Shown: positions 35,101-45,657 of the stretch, piece by piece
How positions within the stretch are numbered: the stretch's first letter is position 1
Layout: each line of letters starts with the position of its first letter
Assembly: GCA_005765155.1 (NCBI GenBank)
Contig: VCCP01000003.1
Location: forward strand, 1,984,001-2,048,000
Direction: 5' to 3'
From: Zelopaecilomyces penicillatus
Taxonomy: Eukaryota > Ascomycota > Sordariomycetes > Hypocreales > Pseudodiploosporaceae
DNA length: 64,000 nucleotides
Notes under the pieces: generated by a model
Seen by the model: only the letters and a program-made list of their open reading frames with translations
What the model was told of the DNA's origin: nothing
The model's database searches: none
Position numbers and translations under genes: made by a program

Positions 35101-36864
35101 GGGTTCTCGAAGGGATATAGTATCTTCTAGTGGGTCTTGTGGCAGGCCTGAGTCTGGATCAGGGCTTTCTGGTGTGTATAGGCCTGAAATTTCAGGGCTT
35201 TTTGTTGGTTCTAGCAGCTGTTTAGCTGGTTCAGAGGGCTCAGTGAGGTCCTCGTACATGCCAGGGGGGGGTTTGGAGGTGATTTCAACCGCTATTGGAT
35301 AGCTATAATAGTGGTTGGAAGGCCCTGTAAATTCAGGTGTGGGCTTCCCTTTTTGCTGAAGGAAGAAGCTGTGTTTAGTGAAGTTTAGCAGTCCATAGCA
35401 GGTTTGGTCTATTATAAATAGCTTCTCTCGCAGAAGTGTACCGCTAGAAGCATAATACTTTACCCTACTCACTATATTTATATCCATATCAGGGATATAT
35501 AGTGCATTTTTCAGCTCTAGAGTGCTATAAGTCCTGGGTTCAAGCCTTATAAGCACTATAAATACAGCTGTTCCAGATCCTTTTGGATAGATTAGACTGC
35601 CACCAGTTGTTATAGGCCTTGGTTTCTTACTATAGGCGCTATAACTAGTAAAGAGGGTTCTGTTATTAATGATATAGCATGTTGAGCCAGTGTTGTATAG
35701 CAGGGCGTTCTTTAGATTGGTGTTATGATGAGTGCTATAAGCTGATTCTTTAGGCTCTATAGCTTCTAAACCTTCTATATCAGATTTAGAATCAGAGCTC
35801 TAGATGCTGGCTGTAGTGTTCCAGTCATCTGTAGATAGGTTATAAGTGCCTATTATAAAGGAAGCTTTATCAGGTTCCTTGCTGCTAGTAGCAGGCTTCT
35901 TTGTCTTTTTATCCTTCTGAAAGGGCTTATAAGGCTGTTTTTCAATGGATTTAGACGGTTTTTCCTTCTTTTTAAAGTCCTTATAGGTCTTTTTAGAAGG
36001 TTCCTTAGCTTCTCTAGCCCTATAAGAGCTAGCTTTTGTAATTGAAGAGCTTTTGTCTTATAGCTCTTCTAGCAAGTCCGCTATAAGGAACTGTAAATTC
36101 AGGGCATCTAGTGAAGTGCTGAGCGCTGTATGAATCCTGATATTATTCCTTTAGCATTCAGCCCACTATAGGAAAGCTTCTTTTACAGCCTTTAGATACT
36201 GATTTATCTGATCTATGGGCTATATAGTAACTGAAGCTAATTATAGCTTAGCAAGTCGAGTATTGAATTCGCTATTAAATGCCTCTATAGAGCCTTTATA
36301 GCTGTTAAAGCTAAGCTTATAAAAGGCACTATAGAGGGTTCCGTGCTGCAGGGTAGCACTGCAGCAGTATTGCTTATTCAGTATTTAATAAGCTTTCAGT
36401 GGTGTTGTAACCCAACTTATAGAGGCTTGTGGGTGCTGTGAGCAGCTGTTATAAAGTAATAGAAGCAAAATAGCCTGATGGTGGTTGCTAAGGCTAAGGC
36501 TTATAGTAGGGTTTAAAAGAAAAGTAGGTAATCCAAGTGCCCATAACTGGATTAACAGGGCCTAAAGCCATTGGTCATAGTTGTCAGGGCCTCTTAACCT
36601 ATAAGCTTCTAGAAAGGCCTGTATTTTCTTAGATAGCTCTTTTAAAGCTAGGTCCCCTAGTATATTCGTAGGCTGTGCTGGCTGTAATAGCGATTGAGGT
36701 GGCTTAGGTTGAGGTTATGGCGGTTCTTTAATAGTCTTAGTAGCTGTGGCTATTATAAATTGGGCCTGTAGCTGTTGTAGTTGCTGTGTGAGCTCCTGTA
36801 TCTGAGATTGAAGAGCTTGTAATTCTAATGAATTCTCTTCTATTGGAAGGTCCTGACCTGACAT
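32104..36864 (-). pseudogene. Copia gag-pol polyprotein (copy 1), broken by RIP stop codons
   Basis: From the gag ATG (36862-36864) to the terminal TAG (32104-32106) there are exactly 1,587 codons, and the surviving open pieces (35556-35044, 34845-34453, 33825-33613, 33519-33196) all lie in this one frame. The damage is therefore nonsense substitution, not frameshift. Order: coiled-coil, Gln-rich gag N-terminus (36864 downwards); protease region with LYNTGSTCYIINNR near 35690, where the catalytic Asp is Asn; integrase core near 34500-34850; reverse transcriptase with intact TYIDDCLIIG near 33075-33110; RNase H with an ESDALVEAIKEL segment near 32400-32450. Several stops fit CAA or CAG to TAA/TAG. 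A single ORF for gag-pol is known for many fungal and plant copia elements. Confidence 0.85.
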
Positions 36865-37457
36865 TTTCAGGGTCAGACTGCTATAGCTGGTGGTTATAGC
36901 GGTATAAAAGAAAAATAAGCTTCTAAAAATAAGTTTATAGCTGTATAATAGTGTTATAACAGCTGAAAGTGCCGGTTATAGCAGTGCTATATATGGCTGG
37001 GTCTTAGTAAGAGCCCTGGAACTAGCCAATTGGCTAGAGGGGTGCCAGGTATAAGGGTTGCCTGTCATATGCTAGCTATAATCAGGTTATAGTATAGCCG
37101 GCACAGTGTCTTTGCTTAGTCAGCCGACTTCTATAGTCTTATATAGGCCTTTTGCAAAGTTGACTAGCAATTCGAGTGTTTAACCGTATTTGGCATAGTC
37201 AGTAAAGCCATGACCTATAATTCCATAAGTCCGAATTAGTAATCCATAAATCCGAAAGTGGGTCGTGCTATAAGCTGTAGGTCCGATGTTCAACTCTTGT
37301 GTGTATAGTGTTTTTCATGACTTCTGATTGGTAGGAAATGTGGGTCTGACTGGTTAGAGGAGGGGCGAAAAATCTGATGTGTAAAGAGGTTGAATATAGC
37401 AGGAAAAAGAGTCTTCTTTTTATAGTCTGGAATAACTATTCTTCCGGGCTTATAACC

Positions 37458-37932
37458 TATTATAATTTGCAGTATAAAGTTATAACTAAAGCTAGTAGTG
37501 ATAGCAGTGGAAGAAAGGCAGTGAATAGTTATCTAGAGTGAAGTCTGTAGAAAAGAAGAAAGAAGTGATTGAATTGCCGATAGAGAAAGAAAGCAGGATT
37601 CAACTAGGAATCCAGCTATCTTATATATCTAAATAATACTAGGATTATTTGGAATTATTTAAGAATTCCAAATAATATTTCTTTAGATTTCTAAGCATTC
37701 CAAATAATAAGAAAGGGAGGGGTATAAGGGATAAGCCCTTATTTTACTAGTCTAGCCTGATATAGCAGGTCAGGCTGCACGGGCTTTTTAGGTCTTATAG
37801 CAGGTCAGGCTGCTACCTTATAGCAGGTCTGGCTGCTAGGGCTATAGCAGGTTTAGCTGCTAAGCTATAGTAGGTCTAGCTACTAATCTTATAACAGGTC
37901 AGGCTGTTATATAAAACCCGCTTATTTTAACA
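37458..37932 (-). repeat. 5' LTR of copia copy 1
   Basis: 475 bases, same length as its partner, differing from it at six positions (C/T or G/A only). Next to it on the internal side is TTATAAGCCCGG; no convincing tRNA primer-binding site was identified. Confidence 0.92.
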
Positions 37933-37937
37933 CTATC

Positions 37938-39151
37938 TAATAGATTTTAGAACCTATTAATCCATTTAGTATTAGCACCACCTTTATCTCACCCTAAGCC
38001 TACTTTAGCTAGCCTTTATTATTAATAGCCTTATCCAAGGCAAGAGGCTTGAAAAGACTATAGTTGGTATAGCAAGTACCTATAATGCTATAGCCTCTTT
38101 ATTAAAGAGCAAGGAAGAGATTAAATAAGGAGAAGAGATTATCTAGAAAGATATAATGGCTGGTAGTTAACAGCCTATTTAATAGGGCAATAACCATGCT
38201 CTATATTAGGTTAAGAGAAATTATATCTTTATTAATCCTCTTCTACTTCTTTATCTTTACTTTAGTAAGGCTAAAGGGGGACTCTAGTATATACTAAATC
38301 TATTATAGAAAGTAATCATATTGGGTAATAGCCTAGACTTTAAAGCCTATTAGTATAGGCTTTAAAGGGACTATTATAATATTATAAGATCTCCCTATAA
38401 AGCGAATTATATACTTATCTATAGCAAGAGATATACCTAGAGTATAGAGCATTATAGAGATCTATTATATATATTAAGACCACTTATTGATATATTGATA
38501 AGTGCAAGAAAGAGGCTTGTAATCAGATTATATAATATTATTATAGCTTTCTTTAGGGTTAAAGGTTTAAAGGCACTATAAAAGCTACTAAAAGCATTTA
38601 AAAGATATATATTTAAGGATAAAGTAAATTAAAAGCTAAGACTCTAGATTAGAAGTCATCTAATAGTCTTTAAGCCATTTTTCCCTATATAATCCTATAT
38701 AAATTATAATACCAAGCCAGAGATATACCTCTGATCTAAAGATTGGTTTCTAAAATAGCTTTCAGGAATGTTCTTATAGTGGTTCTACTGGATCAGGAAT
38801 AAGATCTTTATTAGTATATATTACCTATTTATCTATTAGACTTTCTAATATAAAATATTAGAAAAGATATAAAGGGCTTAATAAAAGATCTTGAATTTTA
38901 GGATTTTAATTAAGAAGATCTAAAGGCTTAAAAATAATATTAAATTTAATAATTAGCTCGAATACAGGCCAGCAGATATTATTAGCTGGCTGCTCGTGGG
39001 TATAGTGATCTAGTCTGATAAGCAATTTATCATCAAATATATTTGTTATAGCAGAAGAGGCTTGAGAATCCATTGGAGTATCGTGAGAATGCGTTGCATA
39101 CAAATTTTGGTGTGTAGGTTTCTGTTGACACTCTCGGTCACTCAAAGTCAC
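37938..39151 (-). pseudogene. Proximal (5') part of the RIP-damaged piggyBac-like transposase
   Basis: Read on the minus strand from an ATG at 39151 or 39073. The first 81 codons are open (contains MDSQASSAITNIF and DDKLLIRLDHYTHEQ); stops then accumulate. Downstream, reading through stops, are segments resembling the start of the DDE_Tnp_1_7 domain: a YTNK motif, then LGIIIYIGLYRE, near 38840-38670. The composition is very AT-rich and CAG/CAA/TGG codons are replaced by stops, fitting RIP. The coding region is cut by the copia insertion at 37933. The gene is dead. Confidence 0.65.
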
Positions 39152-39181
39152 GCGTTAGGTGGACAGGGGGGGTGTGGGGCT

Positions 39182-39220
39182 GGTACATGAATGGAGCCTT
39201 AAGGCGCCTGGGGAGATAGT
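39182..39220. repeat. Right inverted repeat of piggyBac-like element, with TTAA and palindromic flank
   Basis: GGTACATGAATGGAGCC (39182-39198), TTAA (39199-39202), GGCGCCTGGGGAGATAGT (39203-39220): the exact reverse complement of 30752-30790. Unlike the interior it shows no RIP damage. Confidence 0.85.
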
Positions 39221-40831
39221 GCCTACCTAGGCAGATACTTAGGTACTATATTTACAACTGTTTGTTTGCGTTGGCCAACGATATTCTTGGAGCTGCGCGA
39301 CTCTCGTTCGGGCTGCCTGTTTGTCTTCAAGTTGGCCCCACTGTTGGGCTGGGCTTCAGCTGTCCACTCGGCGGCAAATCGTACATCCCGAACACGGCTT
39401 GCAGTAGTGATACATTGCCTGGAGCTGTGTGAAGTGTGAGGTTCATGGCAGGCTGCCTTAGCCACACGATGCTCTATGGACATGCACGCCTCGTATTAAT
39501 ACTCACACAAAGGATGAGTTTGGTGATGAAAACCGAAGACGCTATGTTGAGTTACCTACATAGATACCTAAGGTACCTACTTATTCATTCCATCATATGA
39601 ATACAGGTCTGCCTGCACCTTGACCATGACCGTGGGAGGAGGTCAGCTTGGAAGATACAGTGACTAAGTGGATGGTACAGTGGCATAATGACTTGTAAAT
39701 AAAATACAGCACATCTCAGCCAGTGCTAGACGTTAGTGGTAGGGAACAGAGGACTAAGCACAGTACCTAGCCACTGGCTAGAACCTCTCCATTCAGCACT
39801 GTCTACCTCCCTCCCATAGTACTACCATGTACCTAGATTCTCAGGCTTCCAGTACGTAGCACTCCACGCGCTTGCACGCCACAGAACAGCACACCGCAAT
39901 GCAAGCCCCAGGCGCCGTCGAAATCCCTTTCGCTCCCGGCCGGCTCCCTCGCCGCTCGCCCCCCCCCCCCTTCTTCTCCTCCTCCCTACTCCCTTTTCAC
40001 TTCACTTCCCTTCCTTTCCTCTCCCTCCAACACCTATCCTTCCCCATCACCAAACCCGTCACCCTCGCCAGCCGGGCTCTGTCTGGCTCGACAAAATAGC
40101 TCTTCTCGAGACTCGACACCGTCCGTCTCATCGTCCGTCTACTTCACCACCGCCTTTGCACCTGCTGCGCTACCCCAGTTCTTCGTTGTCTCTTTTTCAG
40201 CGTCGCTGCGTTTACTGGGGCTCTTCCACAAACTCACAAAGCCTACCCACCACCGTCACCGACATATCAAACTAGAGGCTCTGCCCCCCGTCCTTTTTGA
40301 CCGCCTCCCGTCCAAGCACACACAGCCTCGTCAAGGTCAGTAGCAACCCTCTTGACCCATCAATCATCCCATTAGAATCCCTTCCCTCGAGTCTTACCGC
40401 TCTACATCCCCAGCCTTGGCCTTCCATCTCCTGCCTGCATCGTTCCAGTTGCCCTTCCGAAACCCCGTTTGCATGCAAGTACGAATAGTAAGGCGTTCCT
40501 TTGGGACGGAATATGGTTTCTTCCCCCCTGTGCTTTAGCCTCCTCGCCTTGTCTGTCTCCCTTGCTCATTCAGGCATATCCCTCCTACATACAATTATCT
40601 GCCTGCCGTCGTCCACACGTTTTCGACAGTGGGCGAATCTTACCCCTTCCTCATCTTCTATTCTATCTCGTTCTTCACTCTTTTTTCCCGCACCCTCGCA
40701 CACGACAGCAAACCGCTAACTCTACGCCGTACACAAGGTTGGCAGCGTGATCTCCACCAGCAACAATAATACTTCCACCGGTCCACTTCTTTCCTGTGTG
40801 GATAGAAGTGCCGACGATTCCCATCGCCAAT
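39221..40831 (+). promoter_or_regulatory. Promoter and pyrimidine-rich leader of the casein kinase gene
   Basis: No ORF of interest. The part from about 39900 is strongly C/T-rich, with a poly-C run near 39958-39971 and CCTCC/CTTCCC blocks, typical of the leaders of highly expressed fungal genes. GGTACCTA-type motifs occur near 39225-39260, 39555-39585 and 39765-39835. Confidence 0.5.
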
Positions 40832-42209
40832 ATGACGACAATGGTGAGTTAATGACAAGATGCTCAGCCAATATCAACCTTGCATATATCTAACATGATG
40901 TCAGGATCTCCGCGTCGGTAATAAGTACCGCATCGGCCGCAAAATCGGTTCCGGCTCTTTCGGCGACATCTACCTCGGTACCAATATCATCTCCGGAGAA
41001 GAAATTGCAATTAAACTCGAATCCGTGAAGGCCAAGCATCCCCAGCTTGAGTATGAGGCCCGTGTTTACAAATCACTTGCTGGTGGTGTTGGTATCCCTT
41101 TTGTCCGTTGGTTCGGAACTGAGTGTGATTACAATGCCATGGTGCTCGATCTCCTTGGGCCTAGCTTGGAGGATCTGTTCAACTTTTGCAACCGAAAGTT
41201 CTCCTTGAAGACTGTGCTCCTTCTGGCCGATCAACTCATCTCCCGAATTGAGTACATACACGCCAAGTCTTTTATCCATCGAGATATCAAGCCTGATAAC
41301 TTCCTGATGGGCATCGGAAAACGCGGCAACCAGGTCAATGTGATTGACTTTGGTCTGGCTAAGAAGTACCGTGACCCCAAGACTCATTTTCACATTCCGT
41401 ATCGTGAGAACAAGAATCTGACAGGCACTGCCCGTTACGCTTCCATCAATACCCATCTAGGTGTTGAGCAATCCCGACGTGATGATATGGAATCTCTAGG
41501 CTATGTCATGCTCTACTTCTGCCGTGGCTCCCTTCCTTGGCAGGGTCTTAAGGCTGCCACCAAGAAACAGAAGTATGACCGTATCATGGAGAAGAAGATG
41601 ACGACTCCCACTGAGGTGCTGTGCCGTGGCTTTCCTAACGAATTTGCCATCTACCTCAACTATACTCGGTCTCTCCGCTTCGATGACAAGCCTGACTACA
41701 GCTACCTTCGAAAAATATTCCGTGATCTTTTCGTTCGTGAGGGCTTTCAATATGACTATGTCTTTGACTGGACTGTCTATAAGTATCAGAAGAATGCCCA
41801 AGCCATAGCCCAGGCAGCTGGCCAGGCCAATCCCGACGAGGACGACAAGGCTCGGCCCTCGCGTCCTTCTGCCGCAGCTGCTGGTCCCTCTACTGCCGCC
41901 AAGGCCAGCGCGATGCCCAGCACTCGCCGCAAGGTGATTGAACGCGGCCCCGGTGCTGGTGTGGACACTCCAGATACTAACCGCGCCATTGGCGGAAGCG
42001 ACAGGATGTGAGTGTCTTCGAGAGCCTAGCCCAGCCCAATCACCCTCCTTTGTAAGGGATCATTTTCCTCTGCGCGTTTCGCATTGCTTGGTACCGCTGG
42101 CCGAAGGAAATCTGCTGACATAGTATGGCTGACTCAGTGGACGATAAACAGGCTTCGCTCTGCTTCAAAGGGAGCGGGATATGCCTCTGGCAGCTATCGA
42201 CCGAAATGA
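40832..42209 (+). CDS. ckiA: Casein kinase 1 (CkiA/Hhp1/CK-1a type), three exons
   Basis: Model: exons 40832-40843 (12 bases, MTTM), 40905-42007 and 42152-42209; introns 40844-40904 (GTGAGT...GTCAG) and 42008-42151 (GTGAGT...AACAG); 390 aa. The kinase domain fills about residues 8-285: glycine loop GSGSFGDIYLG, Lys41 (AIKLE), HRDIKPDNFL with Asp131, DFG Asp152, and the casein-kinase signature (SIN in place of APE, then HLGVEQSRRDD). The tail is Ala/Ser/Pro-rich and ends with SASKGAGYASGSYRPK, reached only if the last intron is removed; reading through the donor would stop after SDRM. It phosphorylates acidic Ser/Thr sites. In Neurospora the orthologue acts on the FRQ clock protein, and in yeasts relatives act in DNA repair and morphogenesis. 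It is the first gene of a 7-kb signalling-gene island. Confidence 0.95.
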
Positions 42210-44059
42210 TTCGTGAAGTGGCTCAGTTCTTCTCCTTGGGACCTGGACGAAACAACCGTCAGTTATTTTGAGCGGCCCATCCCTCTTCGACGCTCCTGGA
42301 TATCCGGACGCCTCAGCAAACTCGGAGACTGAAATATTCATCAGCTAGCTTCCCTCTGCTGGTTGTAATGAATATCCCGGTCCTCTCTCCTGATGGTCTC
42401 AATTCCTTTTCATTATATTTCCTACGCATTGCTTATCTTGTTCTTCGATGCATCTTAAGGTTTACGACTTGACGCATGGCTCGGATAGTTCTGAAATGCA
42501 GATAAACATATGTCGATGTTGGCTCTCTGCCCACACCTTCATTTGCATCTCATCAAAGAGCTCATCCGAACGGCATGCCCGGTGCTTCATCATTGTCTGA
42601 CCACCGGAGCAAGCAACGAGTATCATGGCAACAATCTCAAGCTGGGCTGCAACATGCTCAGAAGATGGCTGTGCATGAACTCTGCCATCCCGAGTACCTC
42701 CGATGCGGAACCTGACTGGAGCTCTGAGCAATTCTACCAGTTACGAGTTCAGTCGTTGCGGTACAGCTGCGTTTCCACTGCAAGCATTTTCTTATGCTCT
42801 TCTTTTTGGTCATCCTACACTTTATTGCTCAGCATGATTCCTTGCGTTTGTTCCGTTTTCTTGAGACTTTGTCATAGCTACAGCAACTTCTGGGGAGCGC
42901 GCGGTAGATGGTGTAGCTGGTTTGGATCTGTGGCCAACACTGCAAAGCATTCTTGCAACTAGGGTTTTGAGCATTACAAGTTCCCTCTGGGCTTTAGTTC
43001 AAAATGGCATGTTAGAATTACTTGGGCAGAATACGGACACCACTCTACGGCTCACTTGCCTTGGTTGGCATTGTGAAGGTCAAACAGGTAAAGGCTCGGT
43101 CTGCGGAAGTTGCTTTTGCTAGTGGGAGGATGCGTAAGTTGGCCTGATTATCGGTTTGCCTTGTACAAATTTGCCCAGCCGGGCCATAGCATCAAGGTTA
43201 TGTCTTCCAAATCAGCCTTGCGATGCTTTTTGAAGCGCTTCTTATGTCTGTTCAAGAAGACAGGTAGCTCTAGTTCAAGATGGAGCTGCCAAATCCAGCA
43301 GACAAGGGGAGGCTTATGATGAGATTAAAAGCATCGAAGCCGCGAGGCTCGCTTGTCTACAAGTGGGGCAAGGCCATCTAATGTATCGTGTACTCCAGAA
43401 GCAATCAAGTTATTATTCTTTCCCCTCACCATATGTGTTGCTGAAGCCTGAATTGAAAGTGGGAGCCATAGCTTGAGGTGTTGCTAGGCGGCTGTGGCGG
43501 CGCGTGGACAGGGCTTGGGTCGAGGGACTCACGAGGACGGATGATCACATGTTCGTACTTCATAGGGACATGGTGCCCTCACATTTGGCCTCGTAGCGTG
43601 CACTGCCTTCCGGCTGACACGACTAACAGAGCTGAGGCGGGGGCCAAGTCAAATGGCGACGATGAAACTGTAAAAAAGTGATGGGGCAAGCGAGTAATTC
43701 CCACGCCACTGGTTGCTGCGGTTAGGCTCACTGACACCAGCGTCAAAAGGCATACAAACATGGGCATCAGTGCATGGTGTTAGGTGAATCATGCATATAG
43801 TATATAATGGAAAAGCGATAGCCTCGCTCTACAACGTAATGACCCTGCGGCCTATGAGATGTTATACCCGTAGTCTCCATTTTACAGTAGGCTGGATCAA
43901 TCCGTTGACTTGTTCGCACGGTACTCGATCCTGAACCAAGCTTATTGACTCGGCCAAGCTAATGCTGATACAGTGCGGCTTCCATGTTCTCTAAACTGCT
44001 GGTTGAACACAACAAAGACAACGGCATTGTGACACCACAGATCCCATTTGCCTTCCTTG
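42210..44059. other. Intergenic region between casein kinase and 5-phosphatase genes
   Basis: 1.85 kb with no supported gene. Short ORFs (for example 42510-42962) show no domain and look like chance. Probably the 3' UTR of the kinase gene and the promoter of the phosphatase gene. Confidence 0.55.
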
Positions 44060-45657
44060 ATGACGACAGCAACACCTGTCGACCAGGCTGAACCGAGGAG
44101 TATGGCGCCATCAACGCTCGACCTGCTGATTCTAACCTTCAATTGCGCCAAAAATCTGATCAACGTCCCTGTCTTTGCCAATCACCTTCAATCCGCCTTC
44201 GGCCAGAATGCCACGACACTGCCCGAAGTGGTTGTTTTGTAAGTTGGCGCAACTGCGTGATGTCGCTTCCGCAATTGCGCCGCGCGCTCATGCTGATGTG
44301 ACACTATTACAGCTCCTTGCAAGAAATCGCGCCATTAAGTTATGCGTTCATCGGGGAACATTTCCTAAGCCCGTACGTGGCTCGCTTCGGCGATGCAATC
44401 AACCTAGCAGCTGCGATGCGGCTGCGGGAGGCTGATGGCAGCTATGAGCAACCCCAGGATACGATGTCTGTAGCACCAACTGCAGAACCCAACAGTTACA
44501 GAGGAAAGCACTACACGCTGGTGAGAGCAAACAATGTGGGGTACACGGCCATCCTACTCTTTGCGAGAGAACCCGATCGCCTACACGACTTGCAGGAGGC
44601 TGAGGTTGGTTTTGGTGCTGCGGAGATGGGCAACAAAGGTGCCGTTGGGTTGAGGGCGCTCTACGATGCCGGAGACAAGGGCACCACGGAGTTGACCTTT
44701 GTGGCGACACATCTGGCAGCCATGGAGTGGAATCTGCCACGACGGAACGCCAACTGGGCCACCATCATGCGTGGCCTGACGTTTGAAAACCCAGAGGCAG
44801 TTCTGAAAAAGATGAGGAAAGTCGATGGTCAGGCAAGCGATGCTACATCGTTAACTCACTCCGAAGAGGAAGAGGGAGTCTCGGAGCGCATGCGCCTCCT
44901 TCACGACAGCCATCACCAGCAACATCTGCGGCTCCAGCAACGGCTTCATGACTTATCCGTCTTCAAGCCGTCTTCCCATCTTTTTGTTGCCGGCGACCTG
45001 AACTATCGCATATCCACCGCCTCACCCCCTCCTTTTGCCGCCTTCCCCAACCTAGACCCAGATTCAGATAATTTTTACCCAACCTTCTTCCCACTCGACC
45101 AGCTAACACGCGAAAGGAAGGCTGGCAGAACACTACACGGACTAGCGGAGCATGAGGTGAGCTTCCCGCCCACCTACAAGTACGATGTGCAGTCTTCGTC
45201 TCCTTCAAATCGCGACGACTTAGACCCAGTACCCTGGAAGTTTGCGCCTCATCGATATCCCAGTTGGACAGACCGGATACTGTTCCTCGAACTGCCATCG
45301 TGGATCAATTCTAGAATGCAGGTGCGTGCTTACAACGCTATGCCTGTCGTGCGCTTTAGCGACCATCGAGCCGTATATCTCCGAGTCGACGTGCCCCTTG
45401 TCTCGCCTGCGGATCTCACTCCTCCCGGTTCCATTCTGGACCCGGCTTCAACAAACGGGGGACTTCTTGTCGACCCCCGTATCCGCCTCCCCGTCGAGAT
45501 TGACCCAGAGGCCTGGGAGCGCCGGGCTGCTGCACGACGCCGCGAGCTACTTGCGGGGTGGAGTATGTTTCTCTGGAGCACCAAGCAAGGAGCCTGTATC
45601 TTAGCGACACTGTTAGTAGCAGGGTTGAGCGGATATTGGTTTTATAGCACAGCTTAG
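44060..45657 (+). CDS. Inositol polyphosphate 5-phosphatase, tail-anchored, Inp54-like
   Basis: Model: exons 44060-44238 and 44313-45657, intron 44239-44312 (GTAAGT...TTACAG, phase 2); 507 aa. The N-terminus has the start of the phosphatase fold (LDLLILTFNCAK). Key motifs: GNKGAVGLR and FVATHLAA in the middle, FVAGDLNYR at about 285 (metal/catalytic), PSWTDRIL at about 377 (substrate pocket) and SDHRAV at about 409. All are family signatures of the INPP5 catalytic domain, which removes the 5-phosphate of phosphoinositides such as PI(4,5)P2. The last 22 residues (about 485-507) form a hydrophobic segment, GACILATLLVAGLSGYWFY, ending five residues or fewer from the terminus, so it is a tail-anchored protein like yeast Inp54, which sits on the ER. 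An acidic insertion (HSEEEEGVSE, about 260) is not a family feature. An alternative start is Met at 44102. Convergent with the PKA gene downstream. Confidence 0.92.

Larger units (their letters stand above)
31601..37932 (-). mobile_element. Complete Ty1/copia LTR retrotransposon (copy 1)
   Basis: 6,332 bases with two 475-base LTRs (31601-32075 and 37458-37932) and a perfect 5-base target duplication CTATC (31596-31600 and 37933-37937). It is inserted in the piggyBac-like element. The polypurine tract AGAGGGAG lies just inside the 3' LTR on the minus strand. Domain order on the minus strand is gag, protease, integrase, reverse transcriptase, RNase H, so Ty1/copia rather than Ty3/gypsy. The LTR pair differs at only six sites that I could find, all transitions, so the insertion is young and mutated mainly by RIP. 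It is inactive because of stop codons in the polyprotein. Confidence 0.92.
30774..39198 (-). mobile_element. piggyBac-like DNA transposon, RIP-damaged, interrupted by a copia element
   Basis: Bounded by TTAA on both sides and 17-base perfect terminal inverted repeats (30774-30790 and 39182-39198). Without the nested copia element and its duplicated 5 bases it is about 2.1 kb, a normal size for a piggyBac-type element. The minus strand reads, through stop codons, segments typical of the piggyBac-type DDE domain (DDE_Tnp_1_7): a YTNK motif and then WLGIIIYIGLYRE followed by KDY. The interior is strongly AT-rich with many TAA/TAG codons, as expected after RIP, whereas the outer 100-280 bases at each end are near normal composition. 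Not functional by itself. Confidence 0.75.

Noticed and set aside
30752..39220. Tc1/mariner-type element with 39-base ends and TA duplication
   Set aside because: TA flanks could be fitted at the inner side of the palindrome, but the TTAA next to a shorter repeat and the piggyBac-like protein motifs explain the element better; the alternative is kept in the findings.
42510..42962. 150-codon open frame after casein kinase 1
   Set aside because: No domain, Cys/Ser-rich random appearance, lies in the 3' flank of the kinase gene.
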